Origin: Metabacillus niabensis
GTDB taxonomy: Bacteria; Bacillota; Bacilli; Bacillales; Bacillaceae
Assembly: GCF_902829255.1 (NCBI RefSeq)
Contig: NZ_CADEPK010000031.1
Location: forward strand, 1 to 55,137
Direction of reading: 5' to 3'
DNA length: 55,137 nucleotides
The notes under the pieces were generated by a model. It had not been told where the DNA came from and made no database searches. It worked only from the letters and a program-made list of their open reading frames with translations. A program made the position numbers and the translations under genes. Of the stretch, positions 17,261 to 25,907 are shown one piece after another. Within the stretch, counting starts at the first letter, position 1, and each line of letters opens with the position of its first letter.

Positions 17261-17587
17261 ATGAATGTGCAATTTAAAAAAGGGGTACTTGAGCTTTGTG
17301 TTCTAGTTTTAATATCTAAAAAGGATCAATATGGATATGAATTGGCTCAAAATATATCGAAGCATATTGATGTAGCGGAAGGAACTTTATATCCTCTCTT
17401 AAGAAGATTAACGAAGGAAGATTATTTCACTACTTATTTAGTTGAATCTACCGAAGGACCATCACGTAAATATTACACATTGACTAAAAAGGGCAGAGAC
17501 TATATGGAACAATTAGTCACTGAATGGCGGCAGTTCCGCAGAAGTGTAGATACATTAATTGGAGAGGAGTTGGGAAGAAATGAATAA
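17261..17587 (+). CDS. PadR-family transcriptional regulator
   Basis: A 108-residue winged-helix repressor of the short PadR class: FKKGVLELCVLVLI helix 1, YGYELAQNI, the family hallmark AEGTLYPLLRRLTKE, and a wing with SRKYYTLTKKG. The ATG at 17261 has AGGAG 9 bases upstream, preferred over an ATG three codons earlier. It heads a three-gene operon whose stop overlaps the next start by 8 bp. In Firmicutes such PadR genes repress the membrane-associated HAAS/DUF4097 genes that follow. The effector is unknown. Confidence 0.92.
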   Translation: MNVQFKKGVLELCVLVLISKKDQYGYELAQNISKHIDVAEGTLYPLLRRLTKEDYFTTYLVESTEGPSRKYYTLTKKGRDYMEQLVTEWRQFRRSVDTLIGEELGRNE

Positions 17588-18137
17588 AGTTAGTTTTCTT
17601 AATGAGCTTTCTAACCAGTTAAAGAAAATACCTCGAAGTGATCGTGAAGATATTCTCTATGACTACGAGGAACATTTTCAACTAGGCTTAGAAACTGGAA
17701 AATCAGAGGAAGAAATAGCTGAAGACTTAGGAAATCCGAAGGTAATAGCAAAGGAGCTATTAGCAGAATATATGATAACTCAAGCAGAGAGTGACCAATC
17801 CGTTACAAATATTTCACGTGCTATCTTTGCAACAATTAGTCTAAGCTTTTTTAACCTCATTTTCTTACTTGGACCGATTGTAGCAATTATCGGGGTATAT
17901 ATTTCATTAGCTGCAAGTGCAATTGCGTTCACTCTTTCGCCGTTATTATTAATTGTTTCAGTCATATTTAATGGTACAGAAGGTATACTTTTACAATTTT
18001 TTATTACTTTAACATTGTGCGGCATTGGTATTTTATTAAGTATTGCTTCCATTTACATTGGTAAATTTCTATATAGCGTTATGGTGAAATATGTTAAGTT
18101 TAATGTGCGTATTATCAAGGGGGGAACGAATAGATGA
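17580..18137 (+). CDS. HAAS/DUF1700 domain membrane protein
   Basis: A 185-residue protein. The N-terminal 70 residues form the HAAS signalling domain (FLNELSNQLKKIP, DYEEHFQLGLETGKSEEEIAEDLGNPKVIAKEL). Three or four hydrophobic helices follow (about 80-180). HAAS domains couple to PadR regulators and envelope-stress modules. The start lies inside the last codons of padR (8-bp overlap) and the stop overlaps the next ATG as ATGA, so translation of the three genes is coupled. Its biochemical role is not established; it may act as a membrane sensor or scaffold. Confidence 0.88.
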   Translation: MNKVSFLNELSNQLKKIPRSDREDILYDYEEHFQLGLETGKSEEEIAEDLGNPKVIAKELLAEYMITQAESDQSVTNISRAIFATISLSFFNLIFLLGPIVAIIGVYISLAASAIAFTLSPLLLIVSVIFNGTEGILLQFFITLTLCGIGILLSIASIYIGKFLYSVMVKYVKFNVRIIKGGTNR

Positions 18138-18979
18138 AAAAAATCCTATTAGGTGCTTTGCTCGCAATCGTTATCGGGATAGTAGGCATGTTCTCAGTTG
18201 GGGGGAATGTATTTTCACAAAGTCATTATGTAGAAATAGATGAAAAAAAGACGTTAAAAGCAAATCAAATTAAAGAGCTCGAAATTAACGGAGACGTTGT
18301 TGATGTACACATATCTGAAAGTAAATCCGATGAGATCGACATTCACTTTTATGGTGATGTCGGAGAAAGGCTAAAGGACCAAATTCAATTTGAAGTAGAA
18401 GAAAAGGCATCTAAAGTTGAAATTACTGTTGACCAGAAAAATAAATGGTTCGTGCAAATACCATTTATTTATGATGAAATTAACAGTGAAAGAAAGCTAG
18501 ATATAAGTATACCAGCTAAACTTTTAAAAACATTGGATGTAAAGTCGGATATTGGTAACATATCAATTGAAGATGTACAGCCATCAACCTTAATAGCTCG
18601 TAGTGATACCGGAGAAATCGATGTTCAAAATTTCGCTGGAAAAGGTCAGTTTACATCTGATATTGGGGATATCTCTTTAGAAAATATTAGTGGGAAAGTA
18701 GAGGCAACAACTGATACTGGAGAGGTTGAGCTTCAGTTAATGAATCTTTCGGATGATATAGAATTAAATTCGGATGTAGGGGATATTAAGGTTGTCGTTC
18801 GGGGTGAAGCAAAGAACCTTTCCCTTGATTTAAATAGTGAAATTGGTGACGTAACAGTGGCGGGCTTTGACGGCTTTCAAAATAGCTCATCTAATAGTGT
18901 GATTACAAATATTGGTGCGGGTGGTCCGATCATAAAGGCTAAAACTGATGTAGGCGAAATAGAAGTTGTAAAGCAATAA
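18134..18979 (+). CDS. DUF4097 beta-strand repeat protein, membrane-anchored
   Basis: A 281-residue protein with an N-terminal hydrophobic anchor or signal (residues 4-28). An extracytoplasmic domain follows, made of repeated beta-strand units with a recurring (S/T)D(I/T/V)G(D/E/N)I pattern: SDIGNIS, SDTGEID, SDIGDIS, TDTGEVE, SDVGDIK, SEIGDVT, TDVGEIE. This periodicity predicts a right-handed beta-solenoid, as in the DUF4097/LiaX-type proteins. It is translationally coupled (ATGA) to the HAAS gene. Together with PadR it probably forms a cell-envelope response unit, though the signal is unknown. Confidence 0.88.
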   Translation: MKKILLGALLAIVIGIVGMFSVGGNVFSQSHYVEIDEKKTLKANQIKELEINGDVVDVHISESKSDEIDIHFYGDVGERLKDQIQFEVEEKASKVEITVDQKNKWFVQIPFIYDEINSERKLDISIPAKLLKTLDVKSDIGNISIEDVQPSTLIARSDTGEIDVQNFAGKGQFTSDIGDISLENISGKVEATTDTGEVELQLMNLSDDIELNSDVGDIKVVVRGEAKNLSLDLNSEIGDVTVAGFDGFQNSSSNSVITNIGAGGPIIKAKTDVGEIEVVKQ

Positions 18980-18997
18980 CAAGATTAGATGAAAGAG

Positions 18998-19112
18998 AAG
19001 GTGGTTTAAAATACAAGGTTCAGACTCCTCAAACACAATATGTAATAGTTTTTATTATATACCAGTGTTTGTTAGAGGGGTCAGAGCCTTTTGAGTCACC
19101 AACTTTTTATTT
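18998..19112 (+). repeat. Palindromic intergenic element, copy B
   Basis: Matches the reverse complement of copy A: AGAAGGTGGTTTAAAA, CAAGGTTCAGACTCCTCAAA, CACAATATG, GTGTTTGTTAGAGGGGTC and CCTTTTGAGTCACC, then a T-rich tail. It starts about 20 bp after the DUF4097 stop codon, with the same orientation relative to the gene as copies A and C. Confidence 0.85.
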
Positions 19113-19220
19113 ATAAATTTATGTTAAATCATAGAGCGGATTTCTTTTGTTAGCGCTTAACATCCTCTATAATAAGCATGTACATATGTAATTCATAACA
19201 TAAATAGGGATGTGGGAAAT

Positions 19221-20204
19221 ATGAAATATCGTCAATTGGGGAATACGGATTTAAAAATTAGTGAACTTAGCTTTGGAACATGGGCGATAGGTGGATCATG
19301 GGGGAAATCCGATGACCAAGAAGCATTAAAGGGCTTGGAAAAGGCCATGGATGCAGGTGTTAACTTCTTTGATACGGCGGATGTCTATGGAGATGGTCAT
19401 AGTGAGGAGCTACTAGCAAAGGCAACAAAAGGCAAAGAAGATAAGGTTTATATTGCAACGAAATTCTGCCGTGCTGGAGATATTCGCGATCCGAAAACAT
19501 ACTCCGAGGAAGCGGTAACTGCTTATTGTGAAGCAAGCTTAAAAAGATTACAGCGTGAAACGATCGATCTTTATCAAATTCATTGTCCGCCAATGGAAAT
19601 TTTGCAATCTGGACAAGTGTTTGCCGTGTTAGATAAGCTACAACAGCAGGGGAAAATTAGACATTATGGGGTAAGTGTCGAAACGATTGATGAAGGCTTG
19701 TTTTGTATAGAACAGCCGAATGTAAAGGCATTGCAAGTGATTTTTAATATTTTCCGTCAAAAGGCTATTACTGAATTACTTCCACAAGCAAAGGAGAAGG
19801 GTGTTGGCATTTTAGCTCGTGTACCGTTAGCAAGTGGCCTATTGACAGGTAAATTTACGAAGCAGGCAACATTTGAAGCAGATGATCATCGTAACTTTAA
19901 TCAAAATGGCGAGCATTTCAATGTTGGTGAAACCTTTGCTGGTATTGAATTTTCTAAAGGTGTTGAACTAAGTGAACAGCTTAGCTGGATCGCTGAAGGC
20001 AGAGAAAATATGACAAGAGCTGCCTTACGCTGGATCCTCGACCATGAAGAGATTACTACCGTTATTCCTGGATTTAAAACCGTTAAACAGGTTGAGGACA
20101 ATTTACAAGCAACAGCGGTTCCAGCCTTTAGTAAGGACGAACGAAAGCGATTGGCAGATTTTTACCAACAGGAGATTCATCCAAATATTAGAGGTGCTTA
20201 TTAA
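19221..20204 (+). CDS. Aldo/keto reductase
   Basis: A 327-residue NAD(P)H-dependent TIM-barrel oxidoreductase. The catalytic tetrad is intact: Asp51 (FFDTADVYG), Tyr56, Lys81 (IATKF) and His121 (LYQIHCPP). The ATG at 19221 (MKYRQLGNTDLKISEL) matches the family start; an upstream GTG lies in the ribosome-binding region. A -10 TATAAT at 19168-19173 is likely but has no clear -35. It resembles YrpG/IolS-like reductases that act on aldehydes or sugars, and the natural substrate cannot be inferred. It is monocistronic with a strong terminator. Confidence 0.92.
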   Translation: MKYRQLGNTDLKISELSFGTWAIGGSWGKSDDQEALKGLEKAMDAGVNFFDTADVYGDGHSEELLAKATKGKEDKVYIATKFCRAGDIRDPKTYSEEAVTAYCEASLKRLQRETIDLYQIHCPPMEILQSGQVFAVLDKLQQQGKIRHYGVSVETIDEGLFCIEQPNVKALQVIFNIFRQKAITELLPQAKEKGVGILARVPLASGLLTGKFTKQATFEADDHRNFNQNGEHFNVGETFAGIEFSKGVELSEQLSWIAEGRENMTRAALRWILDHEEITTVIPGFKTVKQVEDNLQATAVPAFSKDERKRLADFYQQEIHPNIRGAY

Positions 20205-20234
20205 GTTGTTAATCAGTTAAAATATCGATTCATT

Positions 20235-20283
20235 CCCTTTTCGTGTAACAGTAAGCTCTGTTACACAAAAAGGGTTTTTTTAT
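20235..20283 (+). terminator. Aldo/keto reductase terminator
   Basis: CCCTTTT plus GTGTAACAG form a stem with CTGTTACAC plus AAAAAGGG, followed by a run of seven T. Confidence 0.93.
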
Positions 20284-20358
20284 TTACCTAGTTAAAGCCT
20301 GCCGAAGGTGACTGTAACAACGCTTTTTCTTCCTCATTAATTAGCAATCTTTACAAGT

Positions 20359-20385
20359 TAATATATAGTCTCCGATAGCCGATAT
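20359..20385 (+). promoter_or_regulatory. SigD-type (flagellar/chemotaxis) promoter
   Basis: TAAT (20359-20362), a 15-bp spacer and a perfect GCCGATAT (20378-20385). The SigD consensus is TAAA-N15-GCCGATAT, so only one base differs. It lies 40 bp before the chemoreceptor ATG, the gene class that SigD controls. Confidence 0.82.
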
Positions 20386-20425
20386 ATGCAGTAGCTAACT
20401 ATTTTATCCTAGGGGAGACATCGAC

Positions 20426-22138
20426 ATGAAATTGCTAAAAAACTTAAATATTACAAGGAAGCTATTAATCATTATTATTGTAAGCACCTTGGGACTTAGT
20501 TCTGTAGGTATTCTAGGAGTAAGCTATATTAAAGTTATGGCCCAAGGATCAGAAATTATGTATAAAGAAAACTTGCTTCCGCTTAACAAAATTATGCAAA
20601 TTAGGGTAAATGCTAGAGCGAGCGATGCCTATACACTAGAGCTCTTAGTTACAGAGGATCCCGAAAGAAATAAAGAATTAATTGATGAAATTGCCTCTGC
20701 CTGGGAAGAAATTGATGGGTTAATTTCTGAAATTGAAGGTACTAAGTTAACAAAGGAACAACAAAATTTAGTAGAAAAATACAAGGAGCAGGCAGCAGCA
20801 TTAAGCAGTAGCCGAGATAAAGTTATGAATCTCGCGGTTGAAAATAAAAATGATGAGGCATATTCAATCTACTTACAAGAGGTTGAGATAAATCGCGCGG
20901 CATTAAATGATACGCTAAAGGAACTACAGAAAACGAACATTACAAATGCTGAATCAATAAATACTCTTAATCATGAAAGTGAAAAAGAAATCGTTATTTT
21001 TGTAACAGTTATTATCCTTGTAGCTCTTATATTATTAGTTATTTTAAGCGTAGTAATTGCACGGATGATCGTTAGACCAATTAAAGAAGTTAAAGGTTTG
21101 CTTACTGAAGCAGAAAATGGTGATTTTACAGTTAAAGGTAGTTATCAGTCTAAAGATGAAATTGGTGAACTTACAACCTCCTTTAACAATATGACGAATA
21201 CATTACAATCTGTTTTTACAACAGTCCAGGATTCATCACAGCAAGTTGCATCAGCTTCTGAACAATTGAGCGCTAGTGCTGAGCAAAACAGTAAAGCGAG
21301 CGAGCATATTACGTTAACAGTACAGGAGCTTGCATCAGGATCTGATAAACAGGTTGATAAAGTCGCAGATAGCTCTAAAGTGATTACAGAAATAACAAAT
21401 CATACAAAAACCATTGCAGACCATACGGAAAAAATCACGAAAGATGTGTTGCACGCTTCTGAAATGTCATTAGAGGGAAATCAGGCTATTAAAAAAGTAA
21501 ATGAACAAATGAATTCAATTTACGAGAATGTAAATAGTCTTTCTGAAGCGATTAAAGGTTTGAATGATCGTTCTAATGAAATAGGACAAATTACAAATGT
21601 CATAACAGGAATATCTGCACAAACGAATTTATTGGCATTAAATGCTGCTATTGAAGCTGCAAGAGCTGGTGAACATGGAAAAGGGTTCGCGGTTGTTGCG
21701 GATGAAGTAAGAAAGCTTGCAGAAGAATCAACTAGTTCTACAGAAAAAATAGCCCAGCTAATTCAGCTAATCCAAAGCGATACAGATAAGACAATACAAA
21801 CAATGAAAAAAGCAGCTGAAGAGGTATATTCCGGACTTAATGTTGTTCATGTAGCAGGAGATTCCTTCCAAAAAATTGAACTAGCGGTTAATGGAGTAGT
21901 TTCACAGATTGAAGATATTTCAAGATCGCTAAAAAAACTAGCAAATGGAACAGATATCGTTAATGAATCAATTCAAAATGTTAGTGATGTTGCTAAAGAA
22001 TCAGCCATGATCACGCAAAATATTTCTGCAGCGACAGAAGAACAGCTAGCATCAATGGAAGAAATCTCCTCTTCCTCGCAGTCACTTGCCAGATTAGCTG
22101 ACGATTTACAAATTGTTATTAAACAATTTAAAATCTAG
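20426..22138 (+). CDS. Methyl-accepting chemotaxis protein
   Basis: A 570-residue transmembrane chemoreceptor with TM1 (about 11-33), a periplasm-facing four-helix-bundle ligand domain (34-187), TM2 (189-211), a HAMP domain (about 212-265) and a cytoplasmic signalling coiled coil. The hairpin tip sequence ([31 protein letters not shown] in part, about 398-425) contacts CheA and CheW. GGGGAG lies 8 bases before the ATG, and a SigD promoter lies just upstream, tying expression to motility. The ligand cannot be predicted; the 4HB_MCP type senses small metabolites. Confidence 0.95.
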   Translation: MKLLKNLNITRKLLIIIIVSTLGLSSVGILGVSYIKVMAQGSEIMYKENLLPLNKIMQIRVNARASDAYTLELLVTEDPERNKELIDEIASAWEEIDGLISEIEGTKLTKEQQNLVEKYKEQAAALSSSRDKVMNLAVENKNDEAYSIYLQEVEINRAALNDTLKELQKTNITNAESINTLNHESEKEIVIFVTVIILVALILLVILSVVIARMIVRPIKEVKGLLTEAENGDFTVKGSYQSKDEIGELTTSFNNMTNTLQSVFTTVQDSSQQVASASEQLSASAEQNSKASEHITLTVQELASGSDKQVDKVADSSKVITEITNHTKTIADHTEKITKDVLHASEMSLEGNQAIKKVNEQMNSIYENVNSLSEAIKGLNDRSNEIGQITNVITGISAQTNLLALNAAIEAARAGEHGKGFAVVADEVRKLAEESTSSTEKIAQLIQLIQSDTDKTIQTMKKAAEEVYSGLNVVHVAGDSFQKIELAVNGVVSQIEDISRSLKKLANGTDIVNESIQNVSDVAKESAMITQNISAATEEQLASMEEISSSSQSLARLADDLQIVIKQFKI

Positions 22139-22198
22139 TCTGTTCTTTTCAGTTTATATATAAAAACGAATGAATTGAAGAGCACAATGGTTAAAAAG

Positions 22199-22241
22199 CA
22201 GAAAGGGTCAGTCCCCACAATTAGAGTGAGGGACTGACCCT
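22199..22241. terminator. GGGTC/GACCC hairpin, bidirectional terminator (small repeat family)
   Basis: AAAGGGTCAGTCCC pairs perfectly with GGGACTGACCCTTT around a loop containing CACAATTAG. A/T flanks on both strands suit termination of the chemoreceptor gene from one side and the MFS gene from the other. Its CCCCACAATT core recurs in the hairpin at 33698-33771. Confidence 0.85.
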
Positions 22242-22300
22242 TTATAATTTGCAGATTAAAGCACACTCTCCTTTGCAAAAATGAGAAGGATGCTTAATAC

Positions 22301-23503
22301 TTAGTTTGATTCTTTTAACTCCTTAATAGCTGGAGAAGATTTTCGATGGAGCACGAATTTGTACATAACAATGACGACAACCATAAAGATGGCAGCATAA
22401 AAATAAAGATGACCGTAGCCAAGCTCTGCTGCAACAAGTCCTAATAGGTAAGATCCAATAGCTATTCCAGTATCAAATAGAGTAAAGAAGGTTGCGGTAG
22501 CATGACCGCTTCGATTTCTGTCTGTTGATTGAATAGCAAGGGTTTGTAAAGATGGAACGACCGTACCATAGCCCAATCCAATAAATGCACCTGATAATAG
22601 GAGTGTAAATGTGGAATTTGCCATGCTTAGTATGATCATACCAATTAAAAACAGGGCAAATGCCGGATACATGACAATATGAGGCCCCTTTTTATCAAAT
22701 AATTTTCCACTAAACGGACGAGCGATAAGCATAACAACGGCAAAGACAACAAAGAAAAAGCTAGCAGCATCTAATAAATTTAGTTCCTTTGCATAGATAG
22801 AAAGAAACGAAAGAACACTTGAGTAAACAAAGGCTACTAAACTCCCAATAAATGCAACAGGAAATGCTCTTTTATCAATTAAATCTGAAAGTTGAAGTCG
22901 TTTTTTCACTCGGTTTTGATCAGGCTGTTCAATATTGAACTTGCTTGTAGCTGTAAAGATAACACCAGCAGTAATTAAGATTGCTAATATAAGGAATAAT
23001 ACCGTGAAAGATGTAGCTTGAATGAGTGAAAGAGAAACTATAGGCCCGAATACGACAGCTAGATTTGTGGACATAACAAAATATCCAAGACCTTCTCCAC
23101 GTCTTTTGTGTGGAACAAGATCAGCTGCTATAGCTCCTGTTGCGGTTGTTGCAATACTAAACCATATCCCTTGGAAAAAGCGGAGTGCTAATAATAATGG
23201 ATATTGCTGAACCCATAAGTATAAAAACGAGCATATTGTAAAGAGTATTAGACTTACCATGAGCATTCGTTTTTTACCGTAATCATCTAAAAGCTTACCA
23301 GAAAATGGCCTAACGACGATTGCTGATAAAAGGAAAATGGTTACGATTAAACCTGCATCAACCTCTGAACGATGTAGCTCATCGACAACATAGATAGGCA
23401 ATGAGGTAAGCAGGCCATAAAACGCCGTAAAGATAAAAAAGTTGCTTAGAAAAATACTTATAAAGTTTTTCGTCCAAATTGGTTGTTTTGTTTCATTTCC
23501 CAT
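22301..23503 (-). CDS. MFS transporter (DHA1-like drug or metabolite efflux)
   Basis: A 400-residue 12-helix major facilitator protein. Helix 2-3 loop signature GKLLDDYGKKR and its second-half repeat GKLFDKKGPH are visible, along with RFFQGIWFS. It is co-transcribed behind a MarR gene: the MarR stop and this ATG are adjacent, and AGGAGG lies within the end of marR, so translation is coupled. Such pairs usually form a drug- or aromatic-compound-induced efflux unit. It resembles the B. subtilis YwoG/YfhI group; the substrate is unknown. Confidence 0.88.
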   Translation of the reverse strand: MGNETKQPIWTKNFISIFLSNFFIFTAFYGLLTSLPIYVVDELHRSEVDAGLIVTIFLLSAIVVRPFSGKLLDDYGKKRMLMVSLILFTICSFLYLWVQQYPLLLALRFFQGIWFSIATTATGAIAADLVPHKRRGEGLGYFVMSTNLAVVFGPIVSLSLIQATSFTVLFLILAILITAGVIFTATSKFNIEQPDQNRVKKRLQLSDLIDKRAFPVAFIGSLVAFVYSSVLSFLSIYAKELNLLDAASFFFVVFAVVMLIARPFSGKLFDKKGPHIVMYPAFALFLIGMIILSMANSTFTLLLSGAFIGLGYGTVVPSLQTLAIQSTDRNRSGHATATFFTLFDTGIAIGSYLLGLVAAELGYGHLYFYAAIFMVVVIVMYKFVLHRKSSPAIKELKESN

Positions 23504-23938
23504 TTAGATAGATTCCTCCTTCTCAGTTGTAATTGGCCCAAGTTTGTTTAAAAAGGAATAAAAAATCGTAAGCTCTTCCTTTGTTAAATGTTGAGTCATA
23601 GTTTGCTCAAATCTTTTTACTTCTTTTTCTACTAATGGAAGCTGTTCGATCGCCTTTTCAGTAAGAGAAACAAGACGCTCCCGTTTATCACTTCCTTGTG
23701 TCCGTTTAATCCAGCCGCTTTCTTCAAGCTTTGCCAGAGTTCGTGTAACGGTCGGGGCCTCGACAACAAGATAACGCCATATTTCACTCTGTGTCATAGG
23801 ACCATTATTCTTAATACAGTAGAGTATTGACCATTGTGAGCTATACAATCCAAATTGCTGTAAATGTTCATTTAGCACCTTAGTCATCGCTCTAGTCTTT
23901 TTATAAAGGAAGTGAAACAATTGGTTTGTATTTTCCAT
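23504..23938 (-). CDS. MarR-family transcriptional regulator
   Basis: A 144-residue winged-helix regulator (MENTNQLFHFLYKK start). It has the dimer helix, SQWSILYCI, the recognition region TQSEIWRYLVVEAPTVTRTLAKLEESGWI and the wing TQGSDKRERLVSLT typical of MarR. The ATG at 23938 has GAGGTG 8 bases upstream; the frame runs five codons further without support. It lies upstream of and coupled to the MFS gene. A perfect palindrome over the transcription start (23959-23970) suggests autorepression relieved by a transported compound. Confidence 0.9.
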   Translation of the reverse strand: MENTNQLFHFLYKKTRAMTKVLNEHLQQFGLYSSQWSILYCIKNNGPMTQSEIWRYLVVEAPTVTRTLAKLEESGWIKRTQGSDKRERLVSLTEKAIEQLPLVEKEVKRFEQTMTQHLTKEELTIFYSFLNKLGPITTEKEESI

Positions 23939-23958
23939 AGTTTTACACCTCAATTTAT

Positions 23959-24005
23959 TTACCTAGGTAACTATTTTATGATACCAGATAATTTTTATTT
24001 GTAAA
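23959..24005 (-). promoter_or_regulatory. marR-MFS promoter with MarR operator
   Basis: On the minus strand: -35 TTTACA (24000-24005), a 16-bp spacer and -10 TATCAT (23978-23983). The perfect 12-bp palindrome TTACCTAGGTAA (23959-23970) lies at the expected transcription start, a typical MarR operator position. Confidence 0.7.
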
Positions 24006-24017
24006 GCAAAGCTGTTC

Positions 24018-24048
24018 TTAAAAAAGAAAGCTGACGATATTGTCAGCT
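24018..24048 (-). terminator. Terminator of the fbpA-like gene
   Basis: AGCTGAC and GTCAGCT (24029-24048) form a stem with a 6-base loop, followed on the minus strand by TTCTTTTTT. Confidence 0.8.
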
Positions 24049-24070
24049 CAATGTTATATAATATTAGCAA

Positions 24071-24232
24071 TTATTTGTTTGCATGATTGATCACTTGGCA
24101 TTCTTTCTCCAGTTCGCTAACGGACAACTCATAAAGCTGTTTTTCAGAGCTTTTATAAATACCCGCTTGCAATAATTTATTAATTAGTTGTGTTTTTCTA
24201 AGCTCAATAAGCTTACGTAATTGAGTAGACAT
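24071..24232 (-). CDS. fbpA: Small Fur-regulated basic protein, FbpA family (53 residues)
   Basis: The product is 53 residues, starting MSTQLRKLIELRKTQLINKLL and carrying AGIYKSSEKQLYELSVSELEKE. This fits the Fur_reg_FbpA family pattern (Arg/Lys-rich helix, then G-Y-K, then LYELSLSELE). GGCGGTGAT precedes the ATG. A consensus-grade promoter and a perfect Fur box lie immediately upstream. In B. subtilis FbpA is a Fur-repressed protein of the iron-sparing response, thought to act with the sRNA FsrA or on its targets. Its position next to the nitrate transporter is probably incidental, although nitrate and nitrite reductases are iron-rich. Confidence 0.78.
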   Translation of the reverse strand: MSTQLRKLIELRKTQLINKLLQAGIYKSSEKQLYELSVSELEKECQVINHANK

Positions 24233-24256
24233 TCGATCACCGCCTCTAAAAGAAAA

Positions 24257-24271
24257 TGATAATCATTATCA
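24257..24271. promoter_or_regulatory. Perfect Fur box
   Basis: TGATAATCATTATCA matches the Bacillus 7-1-7 Fur consensus at all positions. It overlaps the predicted transcription start of the small FbpA-type gene, so iron-loaded Fur would block initiation. Confidence 0.93.
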
Positions 24272-24277
24272 ATTAGG

Positions 24278-24306
24278 ATTATAACTGATAAAAGAAAACT
24301 TGTAAA
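24278..24306 (-). promoter_or_regulatory. Promoter of the fbpA-like gene
   Basis: On the minus strand: -35 TTTACA (24301-24306), a 17-bp spacer and a perfect -10 TATAAT (24278-24283). The Fur box lies 7 bp downstream. Confidence 0.8.
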
Positions 24307-24325
24307 CTATTCCAATTAATAAAGA

Positions 24326-24350
24326 AGCCTTGGTCATATTCACCAAGGCT
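24326..24350 (-). terminator. Terminator after the nitrate transporter gene
   Basis: AGCCTTGGT and ACCAAGGCT form a 9-bp stem with a short loop. The minus strand then reads TCTTTATT. Confidence 0.75.
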
Positions 24351-24411
24351 TAATTCATTCTTCTTTCCTATATCACATGATGAAAAAAGTCTTACCTGTA
24401 TCAGGAAAGTG

Positions 24412-25617
24412 TTAAATTTTCACGGTATCCTGCTTTAAATTCCAAGATTTCTTCCAAGAATAGTTTGCGATTAATAAGATGATAAATGCAGCAAAGGCAA
24501 CGATCGAAAACGTAATGAATCCTGAAGCATACGAACCTGTCATTTCCTTAAGTGTACCTAAGATATTTGGCAGGAAGAATCCACCGATACCGCCTGCAGC
24601 CCCTACAATACCTGTTACCATCCCAATTTCTTTTTGGAAACGTTGTGGAACTAATTGGAAAACTGCGCCATTTCCCATTCCGAGACACATCATACCGACA
24701 AATAAAAGTGCAGTAATAGCAATTAGTGGTGGCAACTGACTAACGCCAATCATACAAGCAGCGACTCCGATAAATAGAATAGCAAGTACTTTTACCCCGC
24801 CAATTCGATCAGAGATATAACCTCCGACCGGTCTGAAAAAGCTTCCCGCAAAAACACAAATTGTAACGAAATCACCAGCCTGAACGCTAGACAGTTGATA
24901 TTGATCGACAAAGAACATACTTAGGAAGCTTGATAGCCCGACAAATCCTCCGAATGTAACACTGTAGAGCAAGCAGAAGAACCAAGTATCCCGAAATGCA
25001 AAAACTTTAAAGTAATTAGCTAATGGCTGTGGTGCAGGTTGTGTCGGTGCATCCTTTGCTAAAAGGAGAAAAAGTCCAAAGGTAATTAGTAAAGGGATAA
25101 GTGCAATACCCATGGTCATATGCCAGCCGAACTGCTCTGCTAAACGTGGACCGAATAATGTTGCAAGTAATGTTCCGCTATTTCCTGCTCCAGCAATCCC
25201 CATTGCTAATCCTTGTAGATGAGGTGGGTACCATCTGCTTGCCATTGGTAAGGCAACGGCAAAGCTGGCACCTGCAACACCTAATAAAATCCCAATCATA
25301 TAAAGCTCGGGAAGTGTATTTCCAGCTAATAGTCCCCAGAGTAATGGAATAACCGTAATGCTCATGCCGATTGTGGCAGTTTTCTTCGGACCAATTCGGT
25401 CAGTTAAAATTCCTAGAACGATTCTAAAGAAAGAACCTGCAAGTATCGGAATGGCAACAATAAGTCCTTTTTGTGAAGGGGATAGTCCAAATTCCTCGGT
25501 AATGAATACACCAAGTGCACCTAGAATAACCCAAATCATGAAGCTTACATCGAAATATAGAAAAGCTGAAAACAATGTTTTCGGATGACCACTTGTCTTT
25601 AAATCAGAAAATTTCAT
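24412..25617 (-). CDS. nasA: Nitrate transporter, NarK/NasA family
   Basis: A 401-residue 12-helix MFS permease of the nitrate/nitrite porter family, importing nitrate for assimilation. Family features are the nitrate signature regions [10 protein letters not shown] (helix 5) and [15 protein letters not shown] (helix 11), with the conserved Arg residues in ASRWYPP and FFRPVGG. It is divergent from nasBCDEF and shares the 290-bp control region. A TnrA box and a perfect -10 are positioned for the minus strand (25691-25742). GAGGAG lies about 10 bases before the ATG. It could also carry nitrite. Confidence 0.93.
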   Translation of the reverse strand: MKFSDLKTSGHPKTLFSAFLYFDVSFMIWVILGALGVFITEEFGLSPSQKGLIVAIPILAGSFFRIVLGILTDRIGPKKTATIGMSITVIPLLWGLLAGNTLPELYMIGILLGVAGASFAVALPMASRWYPPHLQGLAMGIAGAGNSGTLLATLFGPRLAEQFGWHMTMGIALIPLLITFGLFLLLAKDAPTQPAPQPLANYFKVFAFRDTWFFCLLYSVTFGGFVGLSSFLSMFFVDQYQLSSVQAGDFVTICVFAGSFFRPVGGYISDRIGGVKVLAILFIGVAACMIGVSQLPPLIAITALLFVGMMCLGMGNGAVFQLVPQRFQKEIGMVTGIVGAAGGIGGFFLPNILGTLKEMTGSYASGFITFSIVAFAAFIILLIANYSWKKSWNLKQDTVKI

Positions 25618-25690
25618 ATATATTTTCTCCTCTCATCTCATCTTTTCAATGCTCTTTGTATTTTCCTATCTCTGTCGCTAATATGTTGTC

Positions 25691-25742
25691 ATTATAAATT
25701 GCTCCATTTAGAACGCAAAGCTATCTGTTAGGAAATATGACA
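25691..25742 (-). promoter_or_regulatory. TnrA box and -10 element of nasA
   Basis: TGTTA-N7-TGACA (25726-25742) is a perfect match to the TnrA consensus TGTNA-N7-TNACA. On the minus strand a perfect TATAAT (25691-25696) lies 40.5 bp from its centre, centre to centre, putting the box near -50. There is no recognisable -35, as expected for an activator-dependent promoter. Confidence 0.85.
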
Positions 25743-25810
25743 GAGAATATTACAAAATATGCTTTTGTTTTTCGTGATATGGTAAATATTAGTAATGATT
25801 GAAGGTTTTA

Positions 25811-25862
25811 CGTTAGAAAATATGACAACAAAACTCTTTAATAAGGAAAATTATGAAATAAT
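25811..25862 (+). promoter_or_regulatory. TnrA box and -10 element of nasB
   Basis: CGTTA-N7-TGACA (25811-25827) is one base off the TnrA consensus. AATAAT (25857-25862) lies 40.5 bp from its centre, exactly the geometry seen at nasA and nasD. Confidence 0.75.
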
Positions 25863-25907
25863 GAAACTAAAATGAAGAAGACAGATTATGAATGTTGGAG
25901 GGTTAAG

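Noticed and set aside
19145-19165. cre-like TGTTAGCGCTTAACA before the aldo/keto reductase
   Set aside because: It needs a one-base deletion to fit the cre consensus, so CcpA control is not supported.
25872-25907. Upstream ATG extension of nasB
   Set aside because: Twelve extra residues do not resemble the NirB/NasB N-terminus, and the TGGAGGG site is placed for the ATG at 25908.
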